Positions 47,819-56,293 of a stretch of 64,000 nt of DNA are shown here, piece after piece. The notes below the pieces were generated by a model that worked only from the letters and a program-made list of their open reading frames with translations, was not told the origin of the DNA and ran no database searches. The position numbers were made by a program, and so were the translations under genes. Numbering within the stretch: the stretch's first letter is position 1; every line of letters begins with the position of its first letter. The stretch is from positions 248,001 to 312,000 of the forward strand of contig NZ_PQBZ01000042.1 of NCBI RefSeq assembly GCF_002964665.1, read 5' to 3'. The DNA comes from Pseudoalteromonas sp. T1lg23B. GTDB taxonomy: Bacteria > Pseudomonadota > Gammaproteobacteria > Enterobacterales > Alteromonadaceae.

Positions 47819-48793
47819 TCAGCTTAGTAACGTTGTGCAATTTGAGATGCTGTGTCTTCGCTTATGTTGTTGTCGCTCGCAATACAAGTCCAGCGCATGC
47901 TCTTTGCCTACCGCACCATGAAACACCTTTTCAAACTGAGTAGTGAGTTTTAGCCAGTTGTCTGCCTTGATATTCAACCGCTCAAGAATCGGTGCTTGGC
48001 GCTTCGCTATGTGACCGCGTTTGTCTTGACGAATACACTTCCCTGTAAGCTCAACAAGTTCAAGGTAACTTTTAAGCTCGAAGGGAAGGCCTTTAGGCAT
48101 ATGTTTTCTGGGGATACCTGCAAAGCGTGCAAGTTGCTTTGGCTGTTTACCCTCTGTGGCTTGTGCACAACGTATTTGAATACTGGTGTGGGCTGACTCT
48201 TCTGGTGTCTTTGCCATTTTGGCTCTGATTGGGTTTAAATCAACATACGCCATACAGGCCATCAATGCGGTCTCATCCAGTAACGCTTGGCTTTTAAAGC
48301 GCCCTTCCCAGAATCTGCCAGTACACCCATCTTCTTTGTTCGCTTCACGTGCGATGCCTTCGTTCAACACCCGCATAAACCAGCTAATGCTCGACAGTCG
48401 GCGTCGGTATTCTTTTATCTCTTTGTCTAAAAAGAATCTTTGACCTTCGTCTAGACGCTCATCGTGCAGATATTTATGACCCAGAATCGAGCCTTTAAAC
48501 AACTTGTGCCAACGTATGAGTACAGCTCTGTCACTGAGTCTTTGGGCTTTTTTATCATCCACATACAGCACCACATGGGTATGATTGCTCATCACCGCAA
48601 ACGCACATATATCAATGCAAAACACCTGAGCTAAAAACAACAATCGCTCTTCTACCCACCCTCGGCGGTGCTCATACGACTTACCCGTCAATTTATCTTC
48701 ACCGCACAAAAATGCACGGCGAACACAACGTGAAACACAATGATAATACCGAGTATCCGACAAACTGATTTGTCGCTTCCTTGCTAATCCCAT
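47819..48793 (-). mobile_element. RAYT-type Y1 (HUH) transposase gene
   Basis: This 324-residue protein belongs to the Y1_Tnp/TnpA-REP group (REP-associated tyrosine transposase). The HUH pair is HTH at residues 71-73 in FAVMSNHTHVVLYVDD. The catalytic Tyr is most likely 183 in ACMAYVDLNPIRAKM, preceded by the family block GRFWEGRFKSQALLDETAL. The N-terminus MGLARKRQISLSDTRYYHCV is typical of the long marine type. ATG 48793 has AAGGAG at 6 nt. These enzymes are thought to mobilise short palindromic repeats and are usually single-copy domesticated genes. Its upstream region carries an unusual array of short direct repeats. Confidence 0.9.
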
Positions 48794-48869
48794 CGTTCAC
48801 TCCTTGAACTTAGAATTGATTTAATTTTGAAGAACTCAAAGCTTAGACAAAACTGGTCGATTCACAACA

Positions 48870-49010
48870 TGCAAATTGAGGTGGGTGTCCATGTTAATTC
48901 TGCAAATTGAGGTGGGTGTCCATGTTAATTGGGTGTCCATGTTAATTGGGTGTCCATGTTAATTGTGGGTGTCCACGTTAATTTTTTTTCTAATTTTTTC
49001 CACGTTAATT
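48870..49010 (+). repeat. Array of GGGTGTCCATGTTAATT repeats upstream of the RAYT gene
   Basis: The 17-mer GGGTGTCCATGTTAATT occurs at 48883-48899, 48914-48930, 48931-48947 and 48948-48964. A one-base variant (CACG) follows at 48967-48983 and a decayed copy TCCACGTTAATT at 48999-49010. The first two copies lie in a 31-nt direct repeat beginning TGCAAATTGAGGTGGGTGTC. Copies 2-4 abut with a 17-nt period. The array lies 77 nt upstream of the RAYT start. Confidence 0.92.
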
Positions 49011-49059
49011 TTTTCAAGGAGCAAAAGCCAACTGTTTTTTATCCTTGTTTAACAGCTTG

Positions 49060-49458
49060 TTAGTTTTCAACTGCCGCTACCAATTTGCCGTCAATTGAAA
49101 GATTGCCATCGTGAATTAAGACATCGCCAAGCCACACTGAACCGTAAAATTTATTGTCCAGATACAGTTCTTTATTGTACCGACCAACAATTTCCAATTT
49201 ATGCCGACTCGAATGTGTGCCAAATATTACAGTATGCCGTAAAGGTAAAGGTGACGTTTTACCTACTGTTGAAATGGGCAAAAGTTCCTCACTGTAGGGT
49301 TCCATAATTTTGACGGTTAGCCCAGGGTGATTGACATTATATTCCACCCAATCACCAACTCTCTTACCTGCATCTGCGCCAGTCAATCCAATCATGTTGG
49401 CGCAACCTGATAAAAAAAATACAATCCCAAACATGCTCAATTTGAAAAGCGTACTCAT
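49060..49458 (-). CDS. Orphan lipoprotein, unknown
   Basis: This 132-residue protein has signal peptide and lipobox FFLSGC (Cys 19). The mature part has GADAGKRVGDWVEYNVNHPG, a polar middle, and a C-terminal beta-rich half (HTVIFGTHSSRHKLEIVGRY, FYGSVWLGDVLIHDGN). No family was recognised. CAGAGGA precedes ATG 49458. It lies between the RAYT repeat array and the AT-rich spacer and may be cargo of the island. Confidence 0.65.
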   Translation of the reverse strand: MSTLFKLSMFGIVFFLSGCANMIGLTGADAGKRVGDWVEYNVNHPGLTVKIMEPYSEELLPISTVGKTSPLPLRHTVIFGTHSSRHKLEIVGRYNKELYLDNKFYGSVWLGDVLIHDGNLSIDGKLVAAVEN

Positions 49459-49616
49459 AGAATCCTCTGAAAAACTAACAGCGTATTATCGAAAATTCCT
49501 GTTAACACTCAATATGTCAATTACCAGAATTATCAAAATACGATTTTTAATAATCTAATTATTAACAACTTACACATAGCTACAAGGAATTACAATTGTT
49601 TAGACTACCCTATACC

Positions 49617-49747
49617 CGAGAATTTACTTAATCGAGAATGAATAAAATTACATAACGAGAATACATATTAAAAATAGTAAGAAAATTAATAACTTAAGTT
49701 TTTAAGAAAGTTTTATCGAGAAGCCGCTTAAATTACATAACGAGAAT
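49617..49747 (+). repeat. CGAGAAT repeats in an AT-rich spacer
   Basis: The gene-free stretch 49459-50066 is strongly AT-rich to about 49780. It contains CGAGAAT at 49617, 49633, 49656 and 49741 and CGAGAAG at 49717. Two of the copies are inside an exact 18-nt direct repeat AAATTACATAACGAGAAT (49645-49662 and 49730-49747). After 49780 the composition changes to less AT-rich, non-coding DNA. Confidence 0.75.
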
Positions 49748-49942
49748 CGATTGTTTTTAAGTCTAGATTTTGAATGTCCATTCCTCGCTCATAGCTTTGC
49801 TCGCTACCAACGGTCGTTCTTCGCTCTAAGCCGCACTTAGAACATTTATGTTAACTCACTTCGGGGCAGAAACGCGTTAGCTGTACGTCCGTTTTATAGA
49901 CTTGAGTCAATCCCACCAGATTACTTTGACCGATTCTTGATC

Positions 49943-49982
49943 GCCCATAACAGCCTATTGCAGGGTAAACCGCACCCCACAA
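49943..49982 (+). repeat. 40-nt island-flanking repeat, copy 2
   Basis: This copy begins GCCCATAACAGCCTATTGCA and ends AAACCGCACCCCACAA. It is the second copy of the element at 47491-47530, with 4 mismatches in 40. It lies 85 nt past the stop of the DASS transporter gene, at the right border of the accessory stretch. Confidence 0.8.
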
Positions 49983-50066
49983 TAGTACTTTAGGCAGCAA
50001 GCTTAGCGACTCTTCAAAGGTAGCGGCGCAAAATAGCTATGCTAAGCATGTATGATGTACATGCTT

Positions 50067-51515
50067 TTAATAACCAAACAACCACGCCCCTAGCGTCATG
50101 GTAAGTACCGTTATAAGTACAATCGCTAGAATATTCATGGCGAAGCCCGCTTTGATCATTTCTCTAATTTTTATCTCACCAGAGCCAAAAATGATGGCAT
50201 TTGGCGGGGTTGCTACGGGCATCATAAACGCGCAACTCGCAGCAATTGCCGCAGGAATAACCCAAATTAACGGCGTTCCGGAGATCTGCTCAGCTATCGG
50301 ACCTAACAATGGTAAAAAGCCAGCAGCGGTTGCCGTGTTGCTGGTAAGTTCAGTTAAAAAGCAGATCAAAGCAGCTACCAATATTACCCCAACTACCAGT
50401 GGGACTGCTGAGGCCCCAGCTAATGAGTTAGCCACATAATCCGCCAAACCAGAGCTCTTAATTTGTGATGCCAAGGTTAAGCCACCACCAAACAATAGCA
50501 AAATTCCCCAAGGCAATTGATTTGCTGATTGCCAATCCATGATCTTTTGCCCTTTGGTTCCTGAGGGAAGTATGAATAGTAATAAAGCAGCTGCAATGGC
50601 TATGCCAGTATCAGTAATATTTAACCCGGTCCATTGCGCTAAATACGGGCGTAAAATCCAGCTTAGCGCTGCAAACACAAATACCGCAAAAACATTCTTT
50701 TCGGCCACTGACATTGCACCTAATGAGTGTAACTGCTTAGAAAATAATTTAGCTAAATCAACATCACTCGAGGTCACTTTTACCTTAAACGCAAAGCGTG
50801 TTAGCCAATACCATGAAAGCACAATCATCAATACACTAAATGGCGTCGCAAGTACCATCCATTGTGCAAAACCTATTTTGATCTGATAGTTTTCCCACAA
50901 ATAAGCAGCCATTAATGCATTTGGAGCTGTACCTATCAATGTGCCAACACCACCTATACTGGCACTGTAAGCAATGGCCAGTAGTAAAGCTTTACCATAG
51001 TTATCACAGTTACTCTTATTCTCTTGTAAAACATGAATAACCGAAAGTGCTATAGGTAGCATCATCAATGTGGTTGCGGTGTTGTTGATCCACATAGATA
51101 AAAAGCCACTCACCAGCATCATTGCCAAGATTTGTACCCGAGCGTTGTTACCACAACGCAACATAGTATGTAGTGCAATTCGTTTATGTAATTGCCACTT
51201 TTCCATCGCAATGGAAATCAAGAATCCGCCTAGGAATAAGAAGATAAGTGGGTGGGCATATAAACTAGTCGCCGCTTTGATATCGTTGATCCCAGCCAAT
51301 GGCACCGCCAATATTGGCACCAAAGAAGTCACAGGAATGGGCACCACTTCACTCACCCACCAAATTGCCAACCAAATCGCGAGTCCAGCCGTACTCCACG
51401 CCTGTGGGCTTAACCCCACTGGAGGCTGTGTCACGCAAGTGATTAAAAACAGGATTGGTGCAAACCAAAGTAACAATGTATTGATATTAAAATTATTATT
51501 TTTTATTTCTGTCAT
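50067..51515 (-). CDS. DASS/SLC13-family sodium-coupled dicarboxylate transporter
   Basis: This 482-residue inner-membrane protein has about 11 helices and the two conserved re-entrant SNT-type motifs of the DASS (INDY) family: INNTATTLMMLP at 143-154 and TSNTATAAGFLP from 391. It also has VTSLVPILAVPLAGI, SIGGVGTLIGTAPNAL and MPVATPPNAIIFGSG, the family signature near the C-terminus. It probably imports succinate, malate or similar acids with sodium. ATG 51515 is preferred over TTG 51527. The first motif has Asn-Asn-Thr instead of Ser-Asn-Thr. Confidence 0.93.
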   Translation of the reverse strand: MTEIKNNNFNINTLLLWFAPILFLITCVTQPPVGLSPQAWSTAGLAIWLAIWWVSEVVPIPVTSLVPILAVPLAGINDIKAATSLYAHPLIFLFLGGFLISIAMEKWQLHKRIALHTMLRCGNNARVQILAMMLVSGFLSMWINNTATTLMMLPIALSVIHVLQENKSNCDNYGKALLLAIAYSASIGGVGTLIGTAPNALMAAYLWENYQIKIGFAQWMVLATPFSVLMIVLSWYWLTRFAFKVKVTSSDVDLAKLFSKQLHSLGAMSVAEKNVFAVFVFAALSWILRPYLAQWTGLNITDTGIAIAAALLLFILPSGTKGQKIMDWQSANQLPWGILLLFGGGLTLASQIKSSGLADYVANSLAGASAVPLVVGVILVAALICFLTELTSNTATAAGFLPLLGPIAEQISGTPLIWVIPAAIAASCAFMMPVATPPNAIIFGSGEIKIREMIKAGFAMNILAIVLITVLTMTLGAWLFGY

Positions 51516-51626
51516 AAAGATAGCCAACTGCTTTTTCTTGGCACCAGTGTATTAGAAGATTTTGGACAAAGTATGAAGGAGCAAGTAGCTGACAACAAGC
51601 CTAAAAGTGAATAAATCGTTAAACTA

Positions 51627-51656
51627 AAATACGGGCCTGATGATCAGCCCGTATTT
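51627..51656 (-). terminator. Terminator after the M28 aminopeptidase gene
   Basis: AAATACGGGC (51627-51636) and GCCCGTATTT (51647-51656) form a perfect 10-bp stem with a 10-nt loop, followed on the minus strand by TTAGTTTA. It lies 20 nt after the stop. Confidence 0.8.
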
Positions 51657-51675
51657 GTATTTTTATAACTCAGGG

Positions 51676-53532
51676 TTATTGAGCAGTAATGGTTAGTGTC
51701 ACGCCGCTGCTAGCGCTATAACCTTTAAGGCCTATGTACCAAGTACCTGAGGCTGGCGCATCAAAGCTGCAAGACTCTGAATTACCGTTTTTATACGGTC
51801 TACAATCATAGACATTATCCGAAACCTGACCATTGTGTTTCACATATAAGTCCGCATCGCCGGAGCCTCCTGATATATTCACCGTAAGATTGGTGTAACC
51901 ATCAACAAGCGCTTGTTCAAAGCGCAACCAGCTATTTCTATCGACGCTTAAATTGGTTTCCTGGCGGTTAATAGGCGTAGGGCCATCACCATTGGTTTGA
52001 TAGCTGCCAGTGAGACTTACGCCACTGATTTGATTCCAAGCTTCAACCATTACATGATATGTACCAACTTGGATATTGCCAATATTACATACCTCATTAC
52101 TGCTTGAAGTTGTGCTCTTGCAATCATAGCTGTTCAGCGTAGGTTGTGAACCATACTTCACATACAAGTCAGCATCCCCTGTGCCACCAGCGGTCACAAA
52201 TTTAAGGTTACTACTATTAGCAGGTACTTCCAATGTGTAAAACACCTGTGCCTTCGCAGCACCTGAGATGCCTGTTACAGCAACACCATTTTCCAACTTA
52301 TTGTCAGGTTCTGGGTCAACACTGCCAGCATCTTTTGCTAATTCAGCTAAGTAGGTTACCGCTAACTTTGCAAATTTACTGGCGTGAGTAGAGTCGAATT
52401 CCGTGTCATTAACAGTATGTATTTTGCGGTTTATATCTGACATCGATGATTCAAATGGCATCGAGGCCGCGTAGCCTTGTTGATACCAAGACGCATGATC
52501 AGAACAACCATAACCACATTGGTCATAGCCATAACTAATCGCTGGCAAATACGTATCGATTAGCTGACCCAAAAATTGGTTTTGAGCACTGTTGGTATAA
52601 TCCGTCATCATCACGATGTCTTGAACACTGCCGTTTCGTCCGGTCATATCGAATTGCACCATACCGACAACATTTTTGTTTTGTGATTTGTATGATTGAG
52701 CAATCGCTTTTGATCCTCTTAAACCCACTTCTTCAGCGGCAAACCCCATAATTTGAATGGTGCGCTTGGGCTTGAAGTCGGTTGCAACAACAGCGCGCAG
52801 CGCTTCTGTTAGTACTGCGATCCCTGAAGCATTATCATCAGCACCAGGTGCTCTACCTGAACTAGGGTTAGATGAGTTAATTGAGTCTAAGTGACCACCA
52901 ATAACGACGATTTCGTCCGCTTTTTCACTCCCCGGAATTGTGACAACAACCGAAGATTGCGACCAAGTGTGTGCGTAATAGTCCACGCTAATATCACTAC
53001 GTGACGCGCTTAACTGCTGCCAATGTTCTTTTAACCACTGCGCAGCATCCACACCTGTTTGCTGGGTGTAATAACGATTATGAAAACCACTCATGGTATT
53101 AACCGTGTTGGTCAAATTATTTGCTGTAATTTGCCCTAACATCGCGTTTACTCTGTCTGGGTTATCAATGCTATAAACAACAGATTGTGAATTCACTAAA
53201 CCTTGATCAACTAAAGAGAGTTGCTGAAGATATTGCTGCGCTTCTTCATAAGATTCATGGGCAACAAAACCGCCACAGCGGTGATAGTTGTCATGCATAA
53301 AAGTACTCAATTCATTGATCATGCCTTGATCTACCTGCATAAGGTTGACCGTGTTTAGATCACTTGCATATTTTTTTACTGTGTTGCCATCTAGCATACT
53401 TTTCAGTTGGAAATGTCCAGCCGCTTGAGGGCCAATTGTTACCCATACATTCTCGTCTGGCTGCTCAGCCATCGCCACAAAGCTCGCAAGCATGCTGACG
53501 CCAATAAAGGGCAATTTCAATGCTGTTTTCAT
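51676..53532 (-). CDS. Secreted M28 leucine-aminopeptidase-like zinc peptidase with two PPC domains
   Basis: This 618-residue exoenzyme has signal peptide MKTALKLPFIGVSMLASFVA with cleavage near AMA. The M28 catalytic domain has zinc ligands His 214 (GGHLDSIN), Asp 232 (GADDNASG), Glu 267/268 (AAEEVGLRG), Asp 295 (FDMTG) and His 372 (KIHTVNDT). A disulfide probably forms in CGYGC (339-343), as in Vibrio (Aeromonas) proteolytica aminopeptidase. Two pre-peptidase C-terminal (PPC) domains follow (about 420-505 and 520-618; GGTGDADLYVKYGSQPTLNS, SGGSGDADLYVKHNGQVSDN), normally removed on maturation. It lies downstream of the M4 protease; together they would take proteins down to amino acids. Confidence 0.95.
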   Translation of the reverse strand: MKTALKLPFIGVSMLASFVAMAEQPDENVWVTIGPQAAGHFQLKSMLDGNTVKKYASDLNTVNLMQVDQGMINELSTFMHDNYHRCGGFVAHESYEEAQQYLQQLSLVDQGLVNSQSVVYSIDNPDRVNAMLGQITANNLTNTVNTMSGFHNRYYTQQTGVDAAQWLKEHWQQLSASRSDISVDYYAHTWSQSSVVVTIPGSEKADEIVVIGGHLDSINSSNPSSGRAPGADDNASGIAVLTEALRAVVATDFKPKRTIQIMGFAAEEVGLRGSKAIAQSYKSQNKNVVGMVQFDMTGRNGSVQDIVMMTDYTNSAQNQFLGQLIDTYLPAISYGYDQCGYGCSDHASWYQQGYAASMPFESSMSDINRKIHTVNDTEFDSTHASKFAKLAVTYLAELAKDAGSVDPEPDNKLENGVAVTGISGAAKAQVFYTLEVPANSSNLKFVTAGGTGDADLYVKYGSQPTLNSYDCKSTTSSSNEVCNIGNIQVGTYHVMVEAWNQISGVSLTGSYQTNGDGPTPINRQETNLSVDRNSWLRFEQALVDGYTNLTVNISGGSGDADLYVKHNGQVSDNVYDCRPYKNGNSESCSFDAPASGTWYIGLKGYSASSGVTLTITAQ

Positions 53533-53554
53533 GTTTTTTCCTTTACAGTTGCAT

Positions 53555-53576
53555 AAAAAAGGGAGCCGAAGCCCCC
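53555..53576 (-). terminator. Terminator after the M4 protease gene
   Basis: On the minus strand GGGGGC-TTCG-GCTCCC (53561-53576) is followed by TTTTTT (53555-53560). It is a strong Rho-independent terminator 17 nt after the M4 stop and 23 nt before the M28 start. Confidence 0.9.
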
Positions 53577-53592
53577 TGAGTCACTTTGTAGA

Positions 53593-55782
53593 CTAATTTG
53601 CTTTAATATTCAGCGTGACACCACTTGCAGCGCTGTAGCCACGTAAATCGATGTGCCATGTGCCAACTTGTGGATTGGTAATAGCACAGGTTTCGTTATT
53701 ACCATTTTTGTATGGACGACATTGATACGTTGACGTTGTTGACTCTGAACCAAAGTTCACATACAAGTCAGCATCGCCTGTACCACCTGAAATTGTCACC
53801 TCTAAAGATGAATAACCAGCGGTTAACTCTTGTGTATAACGAGCCCAGTCGCTACGAGCAACAGAAATGTTTGACTCTGTACGGTCGATTGGTGTTGGAC
53901 CCTCACCGTCGCCATAGCTTCCTGTTAAGGTTACACCTGAAATTTGATTCCATGCTTCAACCATTACAAAGTAAGCACCTGCTTGACCTGCACCGATAGT
54001 ACAGTTTTCTGTAGAAGTTGAACTGGTGCTCTTACAGTCGTAAGTATTAAGCGATGGACGTGAGCCAAACTTCACATATAAGTCAGCGTCACCGGTACCA
54101 CCTGATGTTGCGAACTGTAGGTTCGAAGCGCCTGCTGGCACATTCATTACGAAGAACTGTTGATCTTTTGATGCGCCTGAAATGCCAGTACGCGGAACGC
54201 CATTGAAAATTTCTTCATCTGTAATTGGACCACCACAATTACCGCCTGAACTTGCATCTGAGTTGACACCCACAGCAGCAAGTGCCGCTTTTACGTCATC
54301 AGTATTGAAACCAAGGTCACACGCTGCGTCAATTGCGCCGTTACCAGCTAGATCCCAGTTAGTGCTCGCAGTCCAATATTGTTGGTTTGCTCTTGCCATA
54401 ACTAAGAACGCTTTTTTAGTGTCCCAACCCGTTGTTGTCGCTAGATTGTAAAACGCTTTGTTGAATACACCAGAACTGTGGTGAACGTCCATACCTGAAC
54501 TGTAATCAGATTGATGGTCAATTGAGCGGCCGTCTTGAGTTGGATTGTTCATGTAGCGCAACGCACCATTGGCTTTGAAAATCTCTTGACCCACCAACCA
54601 ATCGTTTGTGCCTTTCATGTAAAACTCAGCTGCTTCACCTGACATGTCAGAGAATGCTTCGTTTAGACCGCCTGACTTACCACTGTATACAAGGCCTGAG
54701 TTTTGCTCGGTGAAACCATGACTCACTTCGTGAGCAGATACGTCTAGGCTAACCAACGGATAGAATCTATCTTTACCGTCACCAAAGGTCATAGCGCTAC
54801 CATCCCAGAATGCGTTCTCGTAACTATTGCCGTAGTGAACACGCATCTTAAGTTGGAATGAAAGTGGCGCAGTATTTAGCCAGTCGTTGTACATATTGAA
54901 TACAACGTTACCGAAGTAATGAGCATCATTTAAAGGCGAGAACGCACCATTTATCTCTTTGTGTGTATTCTCTGGACATGTAAAGCTATAAGCCGTAGAG
55001 CCCGAAGAACTATGGTTAAGGTTGATGGTTTTAACGTTCGCGTTGTTCATCGTACATGTGCTGCCAGATTGAGCCACATCTAAGTAGCCATAGTCTGTGC
55101 CATACATGTATTTACCTGTTTTAGTATTACCACCGGGACCTGTTGCGTCAGCGTGTTGAAGATTTTCGTAGCTTAGTAACACTTCACCCGTATTGGCATC
55201 GACGATTTGATATGGACGAGATGGGCTATCACCATAAACAACATACTCGATTTCATAAGCTAGATGCGCCTTTTGGCTTTTAGGGTCAACCCATACAACA
55301 AGTTTTGATGATTCGTTATGCTTTTCAAGCTTTTTGCCTTGTGCGTTCATCGCCGCCATACCGTGTGACTGCTCGGCACTTGCCATCGCCATCTTTTTAT
55401 CAAGCATCGGAGTAACAGATGGTACATCAGTCGCAATATTATAAACCGCAGCACCGTGAGCAAATTTTAACTGCTCGTTCTTATCAAATGATAAAATCAC
55501 TGTATCACCAACAACTGGAATACCTTTATACATTTGTTGGTAACGACGCGTTACGCTGCCGTTAGGTTGTTTGAACTCTTTCAGCAGCACTAATTCGCTG
55601 TCAACGCCCAAGCCGATCATTTTTCCAGGCTGTGATGACAATACACCAGCGGCCTGTGAGTTAACGACATTCAAAACATTACTATTTTGATTTAGAAACT
55701 GCTTACTCGCAGCTGCAGCTGAGCCAGCTTGTGCTAATGCTAACGCTGAAAGTGTGGCTAAAGTGATATGTGATAATTTCAC
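53593..55782 (-). CDS. Secreted M4 (vibriolysin-like) metalloprotease with two PPC domains
   Basis: This 729-residue preproprotease has a signal peptide to about Ala 25, then a propeptide with the FTP and PepSY regions (RRYQQMYKGIPVVGDTVILS). The mature part starts near ADATGPGGN (about 211). The catalytic domain has HEVSH at 351-355, the third zinc ligand Glu 375 in GGLNEAFSD and the active-site His 434 in MDVHHSSGVFNKAFY. Two C-terminal PPC domains follow, nearly the same as those of the adjacent M28 enzyme. It starts with GTG 55782, with GGAG at 7 nt. It is exported (type II secretion is usual for the family) and would degrade extracellular protein. Confidence 0.96.
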   Translation of the reverse strand: MKLSHITLATLSALALAQAGSAAAASKQFLNQNSNVLNVVNSQAAGVLSSQPGKMIGLGVDSELVLLKEFKQPNGSVTRRYQQMYKGIPVVGDTVILSFDKNEQLKFAHGAAVYNIATDVPSVTPMLDKKMAMASAEQSHGMAAMNAQGKKLEKHNESSKLVVWVDPKSQKAHLAYEIEYVVYGDSPSRPYQIVDANTGEVLLSYENLQHADATGPGGNTKTGKYMYGTDYGYLDVAQSGSTCTMNNANVKTINLNHSSSGSTAYSFTCPENTHKEINGAFSPLNDAHYFGNVVFNMYNDWLNTAPLSFQLKMRVHYGNSYENAFWDGSAMTFGDGKDRFYPLVSLDVSAHEVSHGFTEQNSGLVYSGKSGGLNEAFSDMSGEAAEFYMKGTNDWLVGQEIFKANGALRYMNNPTQDGRSIDHQSDYSSGMDVHHSSGVFNKAFYNLATTTGWDTKKAFLVMARANQQYWTASTNWDLAGNGAIDAACDLGFNTDDVKAALAAVGVNSDASSGGNCGGPITDEEIFNGVPRTGISGASKDQQFFVMNVPAGASNLQFATSGGTGDADLYVKFGSRPSLNTYDCKSTSSTSTENCTIGAGQAGAYFVMVEAWNQISGVTLTGSYGDGEGPTPIDRTESNISVARSDWARYTQELTAGYSSLEVTISGGTGDADLYVNFGSESTTSTYQCRPYKNGNNETCAITNPQVGTWHIDLRGYSAASGVTLNIKAN

Positions 55783-55816
55783 GTTTACGCTCCAAATTGT
55801 TGTTTATGTTGTATCC

Positions 55817-55830
55817 GTCAGAGTTCTGAC
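55817..55830. promoter_or_regulatory. Palindrome in the leader of the M4 protease gene
   Basis: GTCAGA (55817-55822) and TCTGAC (55825-55830) are inverted repeats around GT, 35 nt ahead of the GTG start. It could be an operator or a leader hairpin. The rest of the 510-nt spacer 55783-56293 is very AT-rich; no gene was seen in it. Confidence 0.35.
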
Positions 55831-56293
55831 TTTTATGCAATTTTTGCAAGTGGTGTTGTTTCACCACTGAATCCAGCGTAGACGAATGGATAAAAAAAAA
55901 GCAATAAATTTAACAAAAAATAAACAAGGCGGAAATAAAAAATATAAATTTAAAAAACAGTCAGTTGGGAACTGGCCAAAATCTACCCGCCCGTTTTTTG
56001 GGTAAAAACGTAAAGAAGTGATTACAAATATTAACAATATGGATACATAAAACTTTCCACCAGTCGTAGATAGGTCTCAGTTAACCAAAAGAATTTGAAT
56101 TTAGGGTAAGATTATTTAGAAGATACAAAGATTGCAGCTCAAAGTGGTGTATTTCCCCATCTCACTATTTGCAAAATATATTATTCATTGTAAATATTAT
56201 GGAACAACCAGAGTGTAACTTTCTTCGCATATTAATGAAAAGGCACCTCGGTCAGCGTGAGACTCAACAAAAGCGCCTAATCTATTATTATTT

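Noticed and set aside
48870..49010. CRISPR array
   Set aside because: The repeats are 17 nt with no spacers between copies 2 to 4 and no cas genes are present; it is a tandem or dispersed direct-repeat array.
49840..49910. Integron attC site (sequence around ACGCGTTAGCTGTACGTCC)
   Set aside because: A GTTRRRY-like core occurs, but no matching inverted partner with proper spacing, no integrase and no cassette pattern was found.
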